The position numbers and the translations under genes are program-made. The notes under the pieces are model-generated. The model did not search any database. It was not told the DNA's origin and saw only the letters and a program-made list of their open reading frames with translations. 61,999 nt of DNA, taken from assembly GCF_014651115.1 (NCBI RefSeq), contig NZ_BMWG01000009.1, positions 188,042 through 250,040 of the forward strand. Reading direction: 5' to 3'. Source of the stretch: Streptomyces inusitatus (GTDB lineage: Bacteria; Actinomycetota; Actinomycetes; Streptomycetales; Streptomycetaceae). Within the stretch, counting starts at the first letter, position 1; every line of letters begins with the position of its first letter. Of the stretch, positions 50,901 through 60,267 are shown piece after piece.

Positions 50901-53900
50901 TCGTAGGTGAAGGACCATTCGTTGGCCGCGGAATCGGTGACCGTGGCCAACTGGCCTGCGGGGGTGTACGTGTACTTCGTGGAAGTGAACGTGGCGGGCC
51001 CGGCCGATCCGGGTGTACCGCTCTGGTACTGCCGCAGCTCGGTGGTACGGCCGGCCGCGTCCGTCAGCGAGGTCTTCGCCACTCCGCCCTGCGGCGGGAT
51101 GACATGCGTCCGCTCTCCCTCGTACTTGATGGTGGTGCGCCATTGCTCGGATCCGGCGACGGAGAAGGCGGTCGCGATGTCGCGGCCCATGTCGTCGTAT
51201 TCCTGGTGCGTCTGAGTGGGCACTTCGCCCAGCCGCACATTGAGCAGCCTGGCGGACGGCGCGTCCTTGGCGTGGTAGGTGTCGTAGGACGTCTTCAGCT
51301 TGCCAAGGCTGTTGTAGAAGGTGTCCGCGACCAGGCGGGTGCCGTTCGGTGCCGCGGACTGGCGCTGCCGGGGGCGCAGCAGGCTGTCGTAGAGGGTGTA
51401 GTCGGCGGTGTAGGCGCCGTCCGTCTCGATGATCTCCCGCTTGACCGAGACGACGTCGTCGCGGCTGACCTGGTACGAGTACTTGACGTTCGGCGTCTGG
51501 CCGCCACTCTTGCTCCGGTCCGGGTTCCAGAGGGAGACGAGGCGACCGAGCCCGTCGTGGACCAGGTCGGTGCGCCGGGCGTTGGCGTCCGTCTGCCCCT
51601 TTACCTGGCCCCAGGCGGGCTCGTAGTCGGTGGTGACCGCGTGCTTGAGCGCGTTCTCCACCCTGGTCTGTACGGTCAGACCGTTGGCCATGACGTACGT
51701 GGTGCTCGTCGTGCCGGTCGCCGGGATGGTGGCGGTCAGCGGGCGGCTGTACTCGTCGTAGGTGTTCCTGACGGTCTCCTGGTAGACGGGGGTGGTGCCG
51801 TCGTGGGACTTCAGGCGCTCGATCGCCGTGGTCAGACCACGGGTCGGAGCCGTGCCGAAGGGCTTGCCGTCGAAGGAGTTGCGAACATCGGAGATGACCT
51901 GCGTCTTACGGTCGGGAGTGGCGGTGCAGGCGCCTTCCACCTTCTCCTCGCGCTCCATGCTCGCGAGGAAGTTGTAGGTGCCCGTGGTGTTGTCCGCGTA
52001 GTAGGTACGGGTGCAGGTGTCGTCCTTGGCGGCCGCGTCCTTGGCCTCCTGCGTCGCGGAAGCGGGCACCACATGCCCGAGGTCCTCGCTCCGGACGATC
52101 CGGCCCGTGCCCGATGCGGTGTCGTAGACGAAGGACGACTTGGTCTCGCGCCAGTCGCCGGGGGCGAGGGCGGTGAAGCCGCGGGTGGACTCGGGAGCCA
52201 CCAGGGTCGCCCGGGTCGTGATCCCGTCCCTGGTCTGGGTCGCCGTGTGGTGCTTCCACGGCTTGTTGATCACCTTGCTGTCGACGGTGCCGTTGTTGTA
52301 CACGGCGGACTCCAGCTCGAAGCCGATGAAGTCCTCGTCGTCCGTGTGCTCGGCCCCGGTGGAGTCCTTGATCTTGACTGAGCGGGTACCGCTTCCATCG
52401 GGCTGCTTATCGCCGTTCAGGCCCTGGAAGTAGGTGTGGTCGACCCGGGTCCTCTGCTCGGTGTCCGAGCCTGTGGTGACCTTGACCTTGCCGTAGCCCT
52501 GCCAGTCGCCCCAGGTCAGGAACTTCTCCGGGGTGATGCCGTCGGGCTTGGAGTGCCGCCAGCCGGCCGGGCCCTCGTAGGCGTAGCGGGTGACCATTTT
52601 GTCGCTGCCGCCGGTGCGGTCCGTTTGGACGATCGTTTCCACCACGTACTTGTGGAACCAGTCGTCGATCGGCTCCAGATGCCCTGGTGCGGCCCACTTG
52701 ACCGGGTAGCAGCGTTGGGTCGACTCCCCGGGCCTGGGCAGCGTGGGGACGGTGCACTGGGTGGGGGCGTAGTTCACATCGAGCTGGCTGCCGGTCTCGC
52801 TCAGCACCAGGGCCAGCCGGTGCCGTTTGAACGGCGCGATGTTGTCGCCGACCTTGTCTACCCGGTTCTCCATCTGCATGGCGGAGAGTTCCAGCGACGG
52901 CATCTTCTCGGGGGTGCCGACCCGGCCCTCGTGGTCGATCTTCCAGAGCCACAGGGACTGGGAGTCGTCACCGTTGTCGAGGAAGCGGTGAGTGAACGAC
53001 CAGGCGTCTACGTCCTGGTAGGCAGTGGCGTCCTTGCGCATCTGGGTGACGACGGACGTCAGCAGCTTGGTGGTGAAGAAGGTCTGCGCCAGCTGGTCCG
53101 AGGCGCACTTGGTCTTGGCCTTGCACTCCCGGTCGACCGGGACGTCCGGCCAGTGGGCCGCGTTCGCCTTGGTCCGCTTGTCCGGCGCGCAGTTGAAGCC
53201 GGAGGTGGGAAGACAGCGTTCCGTGATGTTGAAGCTGACCCGCGCCGGGGCCTTGGCCTCGTAGACCTTCCCGTCACGCTGGCCGTAGTCGATCCGCTTC
53301 AGATAGCCGGCGCGGTCGTACTCGGTGCCGTCGACATCCGTCTTGCCGTTCAGCGCGTAGTGATTGGTCTCCTTCCCGTAGAAGTACGACATCACATTGC
53401 CGTGCGGGTCCTTGACGTAGTCCAGGTTCCATCGCCAGGCTTCCTTGCAGTGCGCCTTGCTGAACGTGGAGTTGTAGCAGGGCTCGCCGGAGTCGTCGCT
53501 GAAGACCGGGGCGGTCCAGGTGGAGTTGGTCTCCTCCTTTCCCGCGGTCCAGCCCGGCAGCCGGTTCAGACCGAAGGAGTACTGGGTGCCGTCGGAGGTC
53601 GTGATCTTCCAGTACTCGCGGCTTTCGTCACCGTTGACGGATCCCTTGTCGCCCTCGAACTTCTCGATTTTGGAGCCGTTGGGGTCGGAGAGCCGCCACT
53701 TGCCGGAGACGTCGTCCTTGATTATCTGGGACGAGCTGCCGTTGAGCATGACCGTGGCGTTCTCGAAGGCCCAGCACTGCTCGGCCGAACCCTTGTGGCC
53801 GTCCTCGGCGCACGGCTTGTACCGGCGCTCGATGTAGCCGGGCTCGTAGGTGAAGCCCTCGCCTATCCAGGACCCCTGGTTGTTGGTGGTGGAGGTGCGG

Positions 53901-54853
53901 CCGTCGGTCGACTGCGAGGAGTACCCGAGCCCGACCTGAGGCATCAGGGCACCGGCCACCGGGATCGTGCGCATCGGATACGACCAGCTGAAACCGCCGG
54001 TCGACTGGGCGACGCTCCACTTCGCCGAAGGGGCGAGTGCCGTGGAGGTGAAGGTGCCCTGCTGGGAGGAGGCCCCGGCCGCCAGGGCGACCAGCGGGGC
54101 GCTCGTGGCGGCGGCGGGCCGGGTGCCCGAGAGAGGCGCTGCGGCGACGACGTCGGCGCTCGCCGTCTTCGCCACAGGGTCGTTGACCGTGCGCAGCGGG
54201 GTGGGCAGGGCCGGGCACTTCTTGCTGCCGGGCTTGGCGATCGCCGCGCAGGCGGGCAACTGTACGAGGTTGAGGCGGGCGCCGTACGAGCCGCCGAAGC
54301 CCTCGGCGAACTTGGCGTAGTCCACGGTGAGCTTCACCTTGGCCGCGTTGGCGACGCCATCGGTGCGCTGGACCCGCAGAACGGCGCCCGCGCCGAGGTC
54401 GGCGGCCCGCTTCGGGGACAGGACGTCGACTCGCACGGTGCCCGGCGCGGCGGCGGTGCCCGCCGCACGGGCGCTCCGCGCGGAGGCCGGTGCCGGTGCC
54501 GGTTTCGCGGCCTTGGTGACGGTGATGGGGAGTCCGCCGACGGTCTTCTCGGCGGCCGTCTTGCCGGCGGCCACCGTGAGTTCGGCGCTGCCGCCCGTCG
54601 GCCAGAGCGCCTTGTCGAGCCGGGTGACCGCGTTCTTCTTCATCCGGTCGGCGGGGCGGGGCAGGGCTTCGCCGTCGTGTCCGTCGGCGGGGTCGCCGAA
54701 GTTCTGGACATCGGGCCTTCCGCTGCCCCGGTCGACCGCGAAGGCGACCGCCTGTACAGAGGTGCCCGCGAGGGTGAGGGAGAGCCCCAGGACTGTTGAT
54801 CTCAGCAGCAGTCCTGGAAGGCGCCGGCTTCTCGGCCGGTCGCTTCGAGACAT
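47912..54853 (-). CDS. RHS-repeat polymorphic toxin with Hint pretoxin and nuclease-like tip
   Basis: A 2313-residue secreted protein. Start 54853 has GGAG and a basic/hydrophobic signal (RRLPGLLLRSTVLGLSLTLAG). An N-terminal region of about 1000 residues is followed by many YD repeats, then the RHS core end LGAREYDPALGKFISVDPLI with SDPLGLAP, a Hint (intein-like) domain at about 2051-2193 ending VLVHN|C, and a 120-residue tip. The tip contains EINHIPANSS (His2216) and MDYADHRAVYSTG (His2240), an HNH/EndoVII-like pattern; nuclease activity is inferred. The RHS shell would encase the tip and Hint would release it. The tip DNA looks less GC-rich than the body. LamG and FG-GAP genes precede it. 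Confidence 0.88.
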   Translation of the reverse strand: MSRSDRPRSRRLPGLLLRSTVLGLSLTLAGTSVQAVAFAVDRGSGRPDVQNFGDPADGHDGEALPRPADRMKKNAVTRLDKALWPTGGSAELTVAAGKTAAEKTVGGLPITVTKAAKPAPAPASARSARAAGTAAAPGTVRVDVLSPKRAADLGAGAVLRVQRTDGVANAAKVKLTVDYAKFAEGFGGSYGARLNLVQLPACAAIAKPGSKKCPALPTPLRTVNDPVAKTASADVVAAAPLSGTRPAAATSAPLVALAAGASSQQGTFTSTALAPSAKWSVAQSTGGFSWSYPMRTIPVAGALMPQVGLGYSSQSTDGRTSTTNNQGSWIGEGFTYEPGYIERRYKPCAEDGHKGSAEQCWAFENATVMLNGSSSQIIKDDVSGKWRLSDPNGSKIEKFEGDKGSVNGDESREYWKITTSDGTQYSFGLNRLPGWTAGKEETNSTWTAPVFSDDSGEPCYNSTFSKAHCKEAWRWNLDYVKDPHGNVMSYFYGKETNHYALNGKTDVDGTEYDRAGYLKRIDYGQRDGKVYEAKAPARVSFNITERCLPTSGFNCAPDKRTKANAAHWPDVPVDRECKAKTKCASDQLAQTFFTTKLLTSVVTQMRKDATAYQDVDAWSFTHRFLDNGDDSQSLWLWKIDHEGRVGTPEKMPSLELSAMQMENRVDKVGDNIAPFKRHRLALVLSETGSQLDVNYAPTQCTVPTLPRPGESTQRCYPVKWAAPGHLEPIDDWFHKYVVETIVQTDRTGGSDKMVTRYAYEGPAGWRHSKPDGITPEKFLTWGDWQGYGKVKVTTGSDTEQRTRVDHTYFQGLNGDKQPDGSGTRSVKIKDSTGAEHTDDEDFIGFELESAVYNNGTVDSKVINKPWKHHTATQTRDGITTRATLVAPESTRGFTALAPGDWRETKSSFVYDTASGTGRIVRSEDLGHVVPASATQEAKDAAAKDDTCTRTYYADNTTGTYNFLASMEREEKVEGACTATPDRKTQVISDVRNSFDGKPFGTAPTRGLTTAIERLKSHDGTTPVYQETVRNTYDEYSRPLTATIPATGTTSTTYVMANGLTVQTRVENALKHAVTTDYEPAWGQVKGQTDANARRTDLVHDGLGRLVSLWNPDRSKSGGQTPNVKYSYQVSRDDVVSVKREIIETDGAYTADYTLYDSLLRPRQRQSAAPNGTRLVADTFYNSLGKLKTSYDTYHAKDAPSARLLNVRLGEVPTQTHQEYDDMGRDIATAFSVAGSEQWRTTIKYEGERTHVIPPQGGVAKTSLTDAAGRTTELRQYQSGTPGSAGPATFTSTKYTYTPAGQLATVTDSAANEWSFTYDQRGRKTKSVDPDAGTTVMEYDDADRVVLTKHTGRNTVVKNEYDKLGRPTFTRDEAGKALTEQRYDRARALGKPWASLRWTSATEYFGQIVQDFDTLYRPVTTRYVVPASQGKLAGVYDYGHSYNRDGTLQSTGLPAAGGLPAEALFHGYDELQRPTTLTGSTPYITSTIWSPTSELLQYEQNTGGKKIWNTFQYETGTKRISRALVDIAGSTTGPAKDTGYSYDHNGNVLAMAETGGDPAGPDVQCFRYDSNQRLSEAWTPLSDATTAKGSGTVGTTAPVDGSRPSACTAAPGASALGGPAAYWKSYRTDAIGNRTEDTTHDTGLDSAKDVKRTFTYGEGPEAGPHAVTKVTTTTPNGDRHNTYGYDTAGNMTSRNIGGDTSTLSWGIEGKLDKVAHPDDKTTPNDEAWETSYLYDAGGGRILGKDAKGTTVYLPGMELHQPAGSTTVEATRYYSHAGQTVAVRKNDQKVTFLSSDHHGTGDLAVDAVTGTATKRRFDPYGNARGADPATAWPGTKGFVGGTMDKSTSLTHLGAREYDPALGKFISVDPLIDYANAQQMNGYAYGNNSPVTFSDPLGLAPAECGLGEISCTPNGKGGFDTRAKDNNSKKSHNPSPAQRRVHMAQANATIAESAPAEVVEEIVELVKDIAGISAVEDCLSNPGIGTCGMAAAELAVTLAGAAAKAFWKANKIFKAIDLLPDLWDAIGKGKQAKRELKKAEDALAEEVSSCPKKHSFLPGTMVLLAGGGKKKIEDVELGDKILTTDPETGENVVREVVGTIVTEDDKEFVDLTVTTTKGASSLVSTVNHPFWVESEQKWIGAGDLRPGMELHTPQGERVELTGQRFFEKQQRTHDLTISGVHAYYVLAGATPVLVHNCSSANGGKYGNLQPAGAGNEINHIPANSSSPLSKYSGPSIRMDYADHRAVYSTGSSLESQAWRMRQKELIDGGDFRGAMQMDVDDIRSRFGNKYDEAITEMWMSLSQNKALRKWASGQNP

Positions 54854-54901
54854 CACGACTCCGTGTGTCGAAGGGGAGGGGGTGGAACAGGGAGAACAGG
54901 G

Positions 54902-54939
54902 GTGTGTTCCGGACCGGAACTGGCCGGGCCGGAACACAC
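54902..54939. terminator. Intercistronic hairpin between LamG and RHS genes
   Basis: GTGTGTTCCGG (54902-54912) and CCGGAACACAC (54929-54939) form a perfect 11-base stem with a 16-base loop in the 98-base gap. It may attenuate or process the transcript between the two genes. Confidence 0.5.
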
Positions 54940-54951
54940 ACCCGAGTGCCG

Positions 54952-57900
54952 CTACAGCTCAGGCATCGCAGGCGTCACCGCCATCTGGCCGACAGCGGTG
55001 TGGTCGGCCGCGCCTTGGTAGACGCGGACCTCGTCCACCGCGCCGGCGAAGTACTCCTTGTCGGCGCCGAGCAGGGAGCGGCCGACTTGGAGACCGTTCT
55101 TGGTGGGCCACAGAGTGTTGTCCGTTCCACGTGCCTCGGCGAACTCGCCGTTGACGTAGAGCCGGATCTCATTGGCGAAGGCGTCGTAGACGACCGCGAG
55201 GTGCTGACTGGAACCGTCCGTGGTGGGCAGTGCCTGATGGTCGGTGAAACGCTTCACCTTGGCATTGGCCGTGTCGGAGCCCGCGACCGCGAGTTCCCAT
55301 CGGCCTACGGTCAGCTCTCCGACCGCGGGCGCGTAACGGATGGAGAATCGATTCGCCATGGCGCCGGGCAGAGAGAGAACGGTCTGGGCCTTGGTCGGGT
55401 CCAGCGAGGTCAGTTGGACCCGGGCGGCCACGGTGAAGCTCGTGCCGCCGGTGACGGGTGCCGAGGCGGTGGCCGCGTAGCCTCCGTCGCCCTTGAGTTC
55501 CAGGTGGCCGGAGCCGACCAGGGCGGGCGGGAGCTGGGACAGCGGGTCGTCGTTCTGGACATGGATGGCCGCGCCACCCGCGAGGGTCAGCGGAGCGCCG
55601 CCCCCGGTTTCGGGCGAGACGCCGTTGGGGGCCTGGTCGAGCTGCCAGTAACCCTTGCGCTCGGGCTTGACCGTGATCATGTCGGCCACCTCGCCTGCGG
55701 GCACCACCCGGTCGAAGACCCGGATCTCGGCGAGGTCACCGGCGAAGTGGTCGCGGTAGCCGCTCTTCGCGGTGGTTCGGCCGATCTGGAACGCGCCGTA
55801 GGACCGCCAGACCGAGGCTCGCTTGACGGGCGTCTTCGCCGTGGCGTTGACGTAGAGGCGCATCTCGGTGGTGTGAGCGTCATAGACGCCGGTGAGCATC
55901 ACCCACTGGTCCTTGACCACGGTGATTCCGGAGGCGACGGCCTTCCAGCTGCCGAGGGTCTCGACATCCGTGACTGGGGCGGAGAACGCCCAGGTCTTGG
56001 CGGCGGCGTCATAGCCCAAGGTGAAACCGGGCTCGCCGGTGCCGTCCTGGCTCACCACAGCCATGTCCCGGGTCAGATCGGCCGGTCGGACCCAGGCGCT
56101 CACACTGAAGCTCTTCGACGTGTCGATGACGGTTTCGCCGACGTCCAGATGGGCGTCCTTGGTGCCGTCGAGGCGCGCGGCGTAGTCGGCCTTGCCCCCG
56201 GGGCCCTGCACGCCGAAGGTCACGCCCGGTCCGGCGTCGGCCGAGAAATCGCCCTCGTCCTCGCCACGGACGACCCTGTCATGGCCGATCGGCGATCCTG
56301 GTTTGTCGGCGAGGTCCCACTGAGCGGTCACCGGGGCGCCCTCGGCGATCAGGAAGCTGTAGTACATCTTGGTGCTGGGGTTCTCGACCTTGTCCACGGC
56401 GACGACCTCGACCCAGTGACGTCCGGGTGTGGTCGGCATCCAGGTCACCGAGGCCGGGCCGCCGGGATGGGCGGCGGCGACGGACTTCGGCGGGCCGGCG
56501 GTGCCGTCGAAGGCGTAGAGGTACTTCACCACATCGCCGTCGTAGATCGAGTCGTTCGTGTTGGGCGAGAAGGTGAACGTTCCGTACTTGCCCACACCCT
56601 CGTGGTAAACCGAGTTGGCGGGGTACTCCTTGGAGAGCACGTTCGGCGCGCCGGGCTTGGATTTGTCGTAGATGAACTCACAGCGCTGGGCGGAGCCCTC
56701 ATTGCTCCAGGGACCCCAGCCGTAGCCGTCGGTGGCGCGGGCACTCCAGTAGACGGTGACGTTCTCCGGAATCGACCTCACCGAGTGAGTGATCCTGGTT
56801 CCGGGGGACGGCGACTGGGCGATCTTGGTCGTCTCCGAGTACCCCCCGGGCTGGCCGTTCTTCTCCGTCCACTCCACCTTGAACTCGACGCGGACTTTTT
56901 CGGTGCGGCCGTTGCCATGGTCCGGGTCGCTCACGACGACCTGAAGCTGCGGGCGGACCTCGGCGTAGGGACGGTCGGCGCCCCAGGTGCAGACACCGCC
57001 GGGGTTCATGGACATGTCCGAGGTCTTGATCTGCCGGGGCAGGTTGTTGTACTCCACCGACAAGTAGGCGTTGCCGCAGATGCGCTTCCACTCGGCGAAG
57101 CGGCTCTCGTCGGAAGCGCGCAGTCCCAGCGTCAGCGATGACCAGCCCTCGGCCGCCGCCGTCTTCATCTGGTTGGTCAGTGCGCCGCTCTTACCGCCCT
57201 CGAAGTGGAGGTTGGCCGAACCGGAGCTGGAGCAGGATGTCGGCGAGATCGCCTTGTCGACCGTCTGAAGGTGGCTGTCCCAAAGGTTCGCGGTGTTCGA
57301 CCAGTTGGTCGAGGAGGTGATCGAGTGGTTCTTGCCGCCGATCCGGTAGAGCCGGATGGGCTCAGGGGTCGGGGTGGCGCTGTAGATATGGGCGACCCTG
57401 GCGGAGAAGGTCGTGCTGACTATCTGCTTGTCCTTGTAGAACGAGGTCGACATCGTGAAGAGCAGACGCCGGACGTCAACACCGTTGCAGGAGGCCGGAC
57501 TGTAGTCCGTGGGGCACTTGCCGACGCCCGTCTCCTTGGAGAATTTCCAGTCCTGCTCGTTCGGCTTCCCGGACATCACACCGGTCCACGCGCTGCGCGT
57601 GGTGGTCTTCGTGACCGGGTCGATGACCACGGGGAAGACGGTACTCTCGCCCTTGAGCAGCTTCTGGTCCGGAATCAGGGTCAGCTTGCCCTCGCTCAGC
57701 TCCATGCCGAGCGGGGCCGTCCTGCCACCGCCGCCGGGGCCGAGCAGAGCGGGCGCGGGCGCGGCGGACGGCCGCTCCGCCGGGGCCGCGGCGCGCAGGG
57801 AGCGGGCGATGGCCTTGGGGCCCTGCGGAGCCGCGACCGTCTCCTTGACCGACGCCGAGTCCCACATGGCGGGTTTGCCCGCCTCGAAGACAGTGCCGCC

Positions 57901-58653
57901 GACGGCCGCGTCTTCGGCCTTCAGCGCGCCGGAAGCGTCCTCGGTGAACTTCAGACCGTCCGTGGACAGGCCGAAGTCGATCCTGGCGAGCCGGGGATCG
58001 GCCGCAGCCTCAGGGGTTTTGACGACCAGCAGATGACCAAAGCCGTCAGCCTCGGCGCGTACGGTCAGGTCGACACCCGGCAGGGCGTCGGGGTAGGTAG
58101 CCGTGTCACCCGTGACGACGGGCGCGGGCAGTTTTCCGTACGGCCAGGTCAGGGCCATTTCACGGCCTACGCGCTCCATGACGGCGAAGGGCTTGCCCGC
58201 TTCGCCGCCGGAGAACGACAGGCTCACGGTCGCGGCCTTCGGGCCCCAGGAGCCGTCCGCGCGCTGGACGAGAGTCTTGTCGATGTCATGCCAGACACCG
58301 TTCTTCACGGTGCGGATCGGGTCGGTGTACTCCCGGGCGGTGAAGGTCCCGTCCGGGTTGGCGAAGGTCTCCCGGTGCTCCGAACGGAGTCCGAGAACCT
58401 CGACTTTCCTGCCGATCCGGGAAGCCGTACGCAGCGCCTCGGCTTCAGTCCGCACCGGCTTGTCGGTGGCCGCGGACGGCTGATCCGCGGCCGTGCCGAG
58501 GTTGGCGCCAGGGCCGGCACCGGGGTCGGCTGAACCGAGACCGGTCAGCCCGGTGACGGTGACGGCTCCCACCACGACGGTGGCGATCACCGTGCGCAGC
58601 AGGATGCCGCGGGTGTTGCGTCCGGACACTCTTGCTCTCTCCAAGTCGTTCAT
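54952..58653 (-). CDS. Large secreted LamG-domain protein
   Basis: A 1233-residue exported protein starting MNDLERARVSGRNTRG with a hydrophobic signal (LLRTVIATVVVGAVTVTGLTG). The N-terminal half carries the EYTDPIRTVKNGVWHDID and DNA-free beta regions typical of streptomycete RHS partners. The C-terminal third has two LamG/concanavalin-like domains (about 830-1010 and 1040-1230; SFSVSAWVRPADLTRD, MRLYVN, FAGDLAEIRVFDR; IRLYVNGEF, FAGAVDEVRVYQ). No catalytic domain is recognised; surface adhesion or carbohydrate binding is inferred. The start shares one base with the FG-GAP stop (TGATG). It lies directly upstream of the RHS gene. Confidence 0.85.
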   Translation of the reverse strand: MNDLERARVSGRNTRGILLRTVIATVVVGAVTVTGLTGLGSADPGAGPGANLGTAADQPSAATDKPVRTEAEALRTASRIGRKVEVLGLRSEHRETFANPDGTFTAREYTDPIRTVKNGVWHDIDKTLVQRADGSWGPKAATVSLSFSGGEAGKPFAVMERVGREMALTWPYGKLPAPVVTGDTATYPDALPGVDLTVRAEADGFGHLLVVKTPEAAADPRLARIDFGLSTDGLKFTEDASGALKAEDAAVGGTVFEAGKPAMWDSASVKETVAAPQGPKAIARSLRAAAPAERPSAAPAPALLGPGGGGRTAPLGMELSEGKLTLIPDQKLLKGESTVFPVVIDPVTKTTTRSAWTGVMSGKPNEQDWKFSKETGVGKCPTDYSPASCNGVDVRRLLFTMSTSFYKDKQIVSTTFSARVAHIYSATPTPEPIRLYRIGGKNHSITSSTNWSNTANLWDSHLQTVDKAISPTSCSSSGSANLHFEGGKSGALTNQMKTAAAEGWSSLTLGLRASDESRFAEWKRICGNAYLSVEYNNLPRQIKTSDMSMNPGGVCTWGADRPYAEVRPQLQVVVSDPDHGNGRTEKVRVEFKVEWTEKNGQPGGYSETTKIAQSPSPGTRITHSVRSIPENVTVYWSARATDGYGWGPWSNEGSAQRCEFIYDKSKPGAPNVLSKEYPANSVYHEGVGKYGTFTFSPNTNDSIYDGDVVKYLYAFDGTAGPPKSVAAAHPGGPASVTWMPTTPGRHWVEVVAVDKVENPSTKMYYSFLIAEGAPVTAQWDLADKPGSPIGHDRVVRGEDEGDFSADAGPGVTFGVQGPGGKADYAARLDGTKDAHLDVGETVIDTSKSFSVSAWVRPADLTRDMAVVSQDGTGEPGFTLGYDAAAKTWAFSAPVTDVETLGSWKAVASGITVVKDQWVMLTGVYDAHTTEMRLYVNATAKTPVKRASVWRSYGAFQIGRTTAKSGYRDHFAGDLAEIRVFDRVVPAGEVADMITVKPERKGYWQLDQAPNGVSPETGGGAPLTLAGGAAIHVQNDDPLSQLPPALVGSGHLELKGDGGYAATASAPVTGGTSFTVAARVQLTSLDPTKAQTVLSLPGAMANRFSIRYAPAVGELTVGRWELAVAGSDTANAKVKRFTDHQALPTTDGSSQHLAVVYDAFANEIRLYVNGEFAEARGTDNTLWPTKNGLQVGRSLLGADKEYFAGAVDEVRVYQGAADHTAVGQMAVTPAMPEL

Positions 58654-60233
58654 CAGCGGACCACCGCGCCGAAGGCGGTGCTGCCCGCGGGGATGCCGCC
58701 CTCGCCGGGCTTGAGGGTCTGAGTGGGCGCGCCGCCGGTGGTGACGTTCCACGGGAAGCCGTGGACCGCGTGGCCCTCGACGGGGCCGTAGGGCATGCCG
58801 ACATAGAGCATGGTCGGCGTGGCGGCCAGACTCATTCCGGCGAGTCGGCTGACGGTCGGGGTGCCGGGGATGCCGTAACCGGGGTCGATCCAGGAGTCGG
58901 AGGCACCGGGCGGTCCGTCCAGCGGCACGATCTGCACACCGCCCTTGTCCCGGTGCTCACCGGAGGACTGCTTACCGGGTACGCCGATGGCGAGCCGGAC
59001 CGTGGCACCGGTGGCGGCCGTGTTCGGCGAGGTGTTGACGGCGGCGAGCCGCTGCCCGAAGAAGTCCCCGGCCTGGCTCCGCTGCTCCACCTCCGAGGTG
59101 TTCTGGTCGATCCACGACTGTTCGGTGAAGGCGCCGGCGGCGTTGACCCGGAAGACCTGCACGGCGCCCGCGTCCACGGTGGTGGAAAGGTCCTCGCCGG
59201 GGATGCCGACCGCGAGCAGTGAATCCGTGGGCGTCCCGGTGCCGGAGGTGCGGTACGGGATCATCGCCAGCGCGGTTCCGAAGCCGTCGCCCGGCTCCTT
59301 CGGATTGCTGACCCCGGCATGGTCCTGGCTGATGCCGAAAAGGGGCTTGGGGTGGCCGGAGACCAGTGCGTGGCTGAAGAGGGCGACCCCACCCGCGAAG
59401 GTGGTTCTCTCCAGGGCTTCGCCTGGGGTGCCCACGGCGAAGTGGGTGGGCGTGGCGGCGAGCGAGGCACCGAACCGGTCGTCGGTCTCGACGTCGCCCG
59501 GGACCGCTCCGCCGGTGTCCGTGCCCTGGTTGACCGAGACCACTGTCTGCGCCGTGCCGTGGACGTAGAAGAAGTGGCCGGCGTCCTGGAGGGTGCCGAT
59601 CGATTCACCGGGCGCGCCTATGACCAGATATGGGCTCCCCGACGAGGTCTTCCCCGCTGTCAGCGCATAGCCGGTCCAGTCTCCGGCCTCGGCCCCGCCA
59701 CCCAGCGACTTGCCCGCGCCCTGGATGTGCTCGGTGACCGGCTTGTCGCCGTTGAGACCGGCCGGTGAGCCGAAGATGATGTGGACCTGGCCCGAATCCG
59801 CTTCGGTGCCGATGTCCTCATAGGGTGTGCCGACCACCAGATCGGCACAGCCGTCGCTGTTCGCGTCGTACCCGGCGAGGGTGTGGCCGTACTGGTCGTT
59901 CGGCTCGGCCGCACCCGGGACTCCGGTCGTCTCCTGGGAGAGTTCCAGAGTTCCCTTGCCGGCGCCGTAGACGATGATGATCTTGCCGGCGCGCTGATGC
60001 GTGCCGATGGTCGCCTCGGGGTCGGCGATGGCGGTGTCCCGGACTCCGTCACCGTTGAAGTCGGACTCGACACCGGAGCAGCCGGCGGCCGCGATGGCCT
60101 GCGGCACCAGCGGTGTGCCCGCGCTCAGGGCGAGCGCCAGCACGCTCGCTGCGGCGGTCATGGCCACAGCTCTGCGGACATGCCGCCGCCCGGCCGCCGG
60201 AGATGCACTCCGGGTCGTGGTTGTGGTGCTCAT
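58653..60233 (-). CDS. Secreted FG-GAP repeat protein of the toxin cassette
   Basis: A 526-residue integrin-alpha-like beta-propeller. Start 60233 gives MSTTTTTRSASPAAGRRHVRR and a hydrophobic signal ending near AIAAAG. FG-GAP blades carry calcium loops such as DFNGDGVRDTAIA and DANSDGCADLVVG, with repeated IGxPGE turns (GAPGESIG, GTPGEALE, GIPGEDLS, GVPGKQSS). The end is PAGSTAFGAVVR. It is translationally coupled to the LamG gene and heads the FG-GAP/LamG/RHS/immunity series. A role as surface partner or assembly factor is inferred. A decayed duplicate of its C-terminus lies immediately upstream. Confidence 0.87.
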   Translation of the reverse strand: MSTTTTTRSASPAAGRRHVRRAVAMTAAASVLALALSAGTPLVPQAIAAAGCSGVESDFNGDGVRDTAIADPEATIGTHQRAGKIIIVYGAGKGTLELSQETTGVPGAAEPNDQYGHTLAGYDANSDGCADLVVGTPYEDIGTEADSGQVHIIFGSPAGLNGDKPVTEHIQGAGKSLGGGAEAGDWTGYALTAGKTSSGSPYLVIGAPGESIGTLQDAGHFFYVHGTAQTVVSVNQGTDTGGAVPGDVETDDRFGASLAATPTHFAVGTPGEALERTTFAGGVALFSHALVSGHPKPLFGISQDHAGVSNPKEPGDGFGTALAMIPYRTSGTGTPTDSLLAVGIPGEDLSTTVDAGAVQVFRVNAAGAFTEQSWIDQNTSEVEQRSQAGDFFGQRLAAVNTSPNTAATGATVRLAIGVPGKQSSGEHRDKGGVQIVPLDGPPGASDSWIDPGYGIPGTPTVSRLAGMSLAATPTMLYVGMPYGPVEGHAVHGFPWNVTTGGAPTQTLKPGEGGIPAGSTAFGAVVR

Positions 60234-60267
60234 GTGATGGATCTGTTCCTGTCCTCGCTCGTCACTG

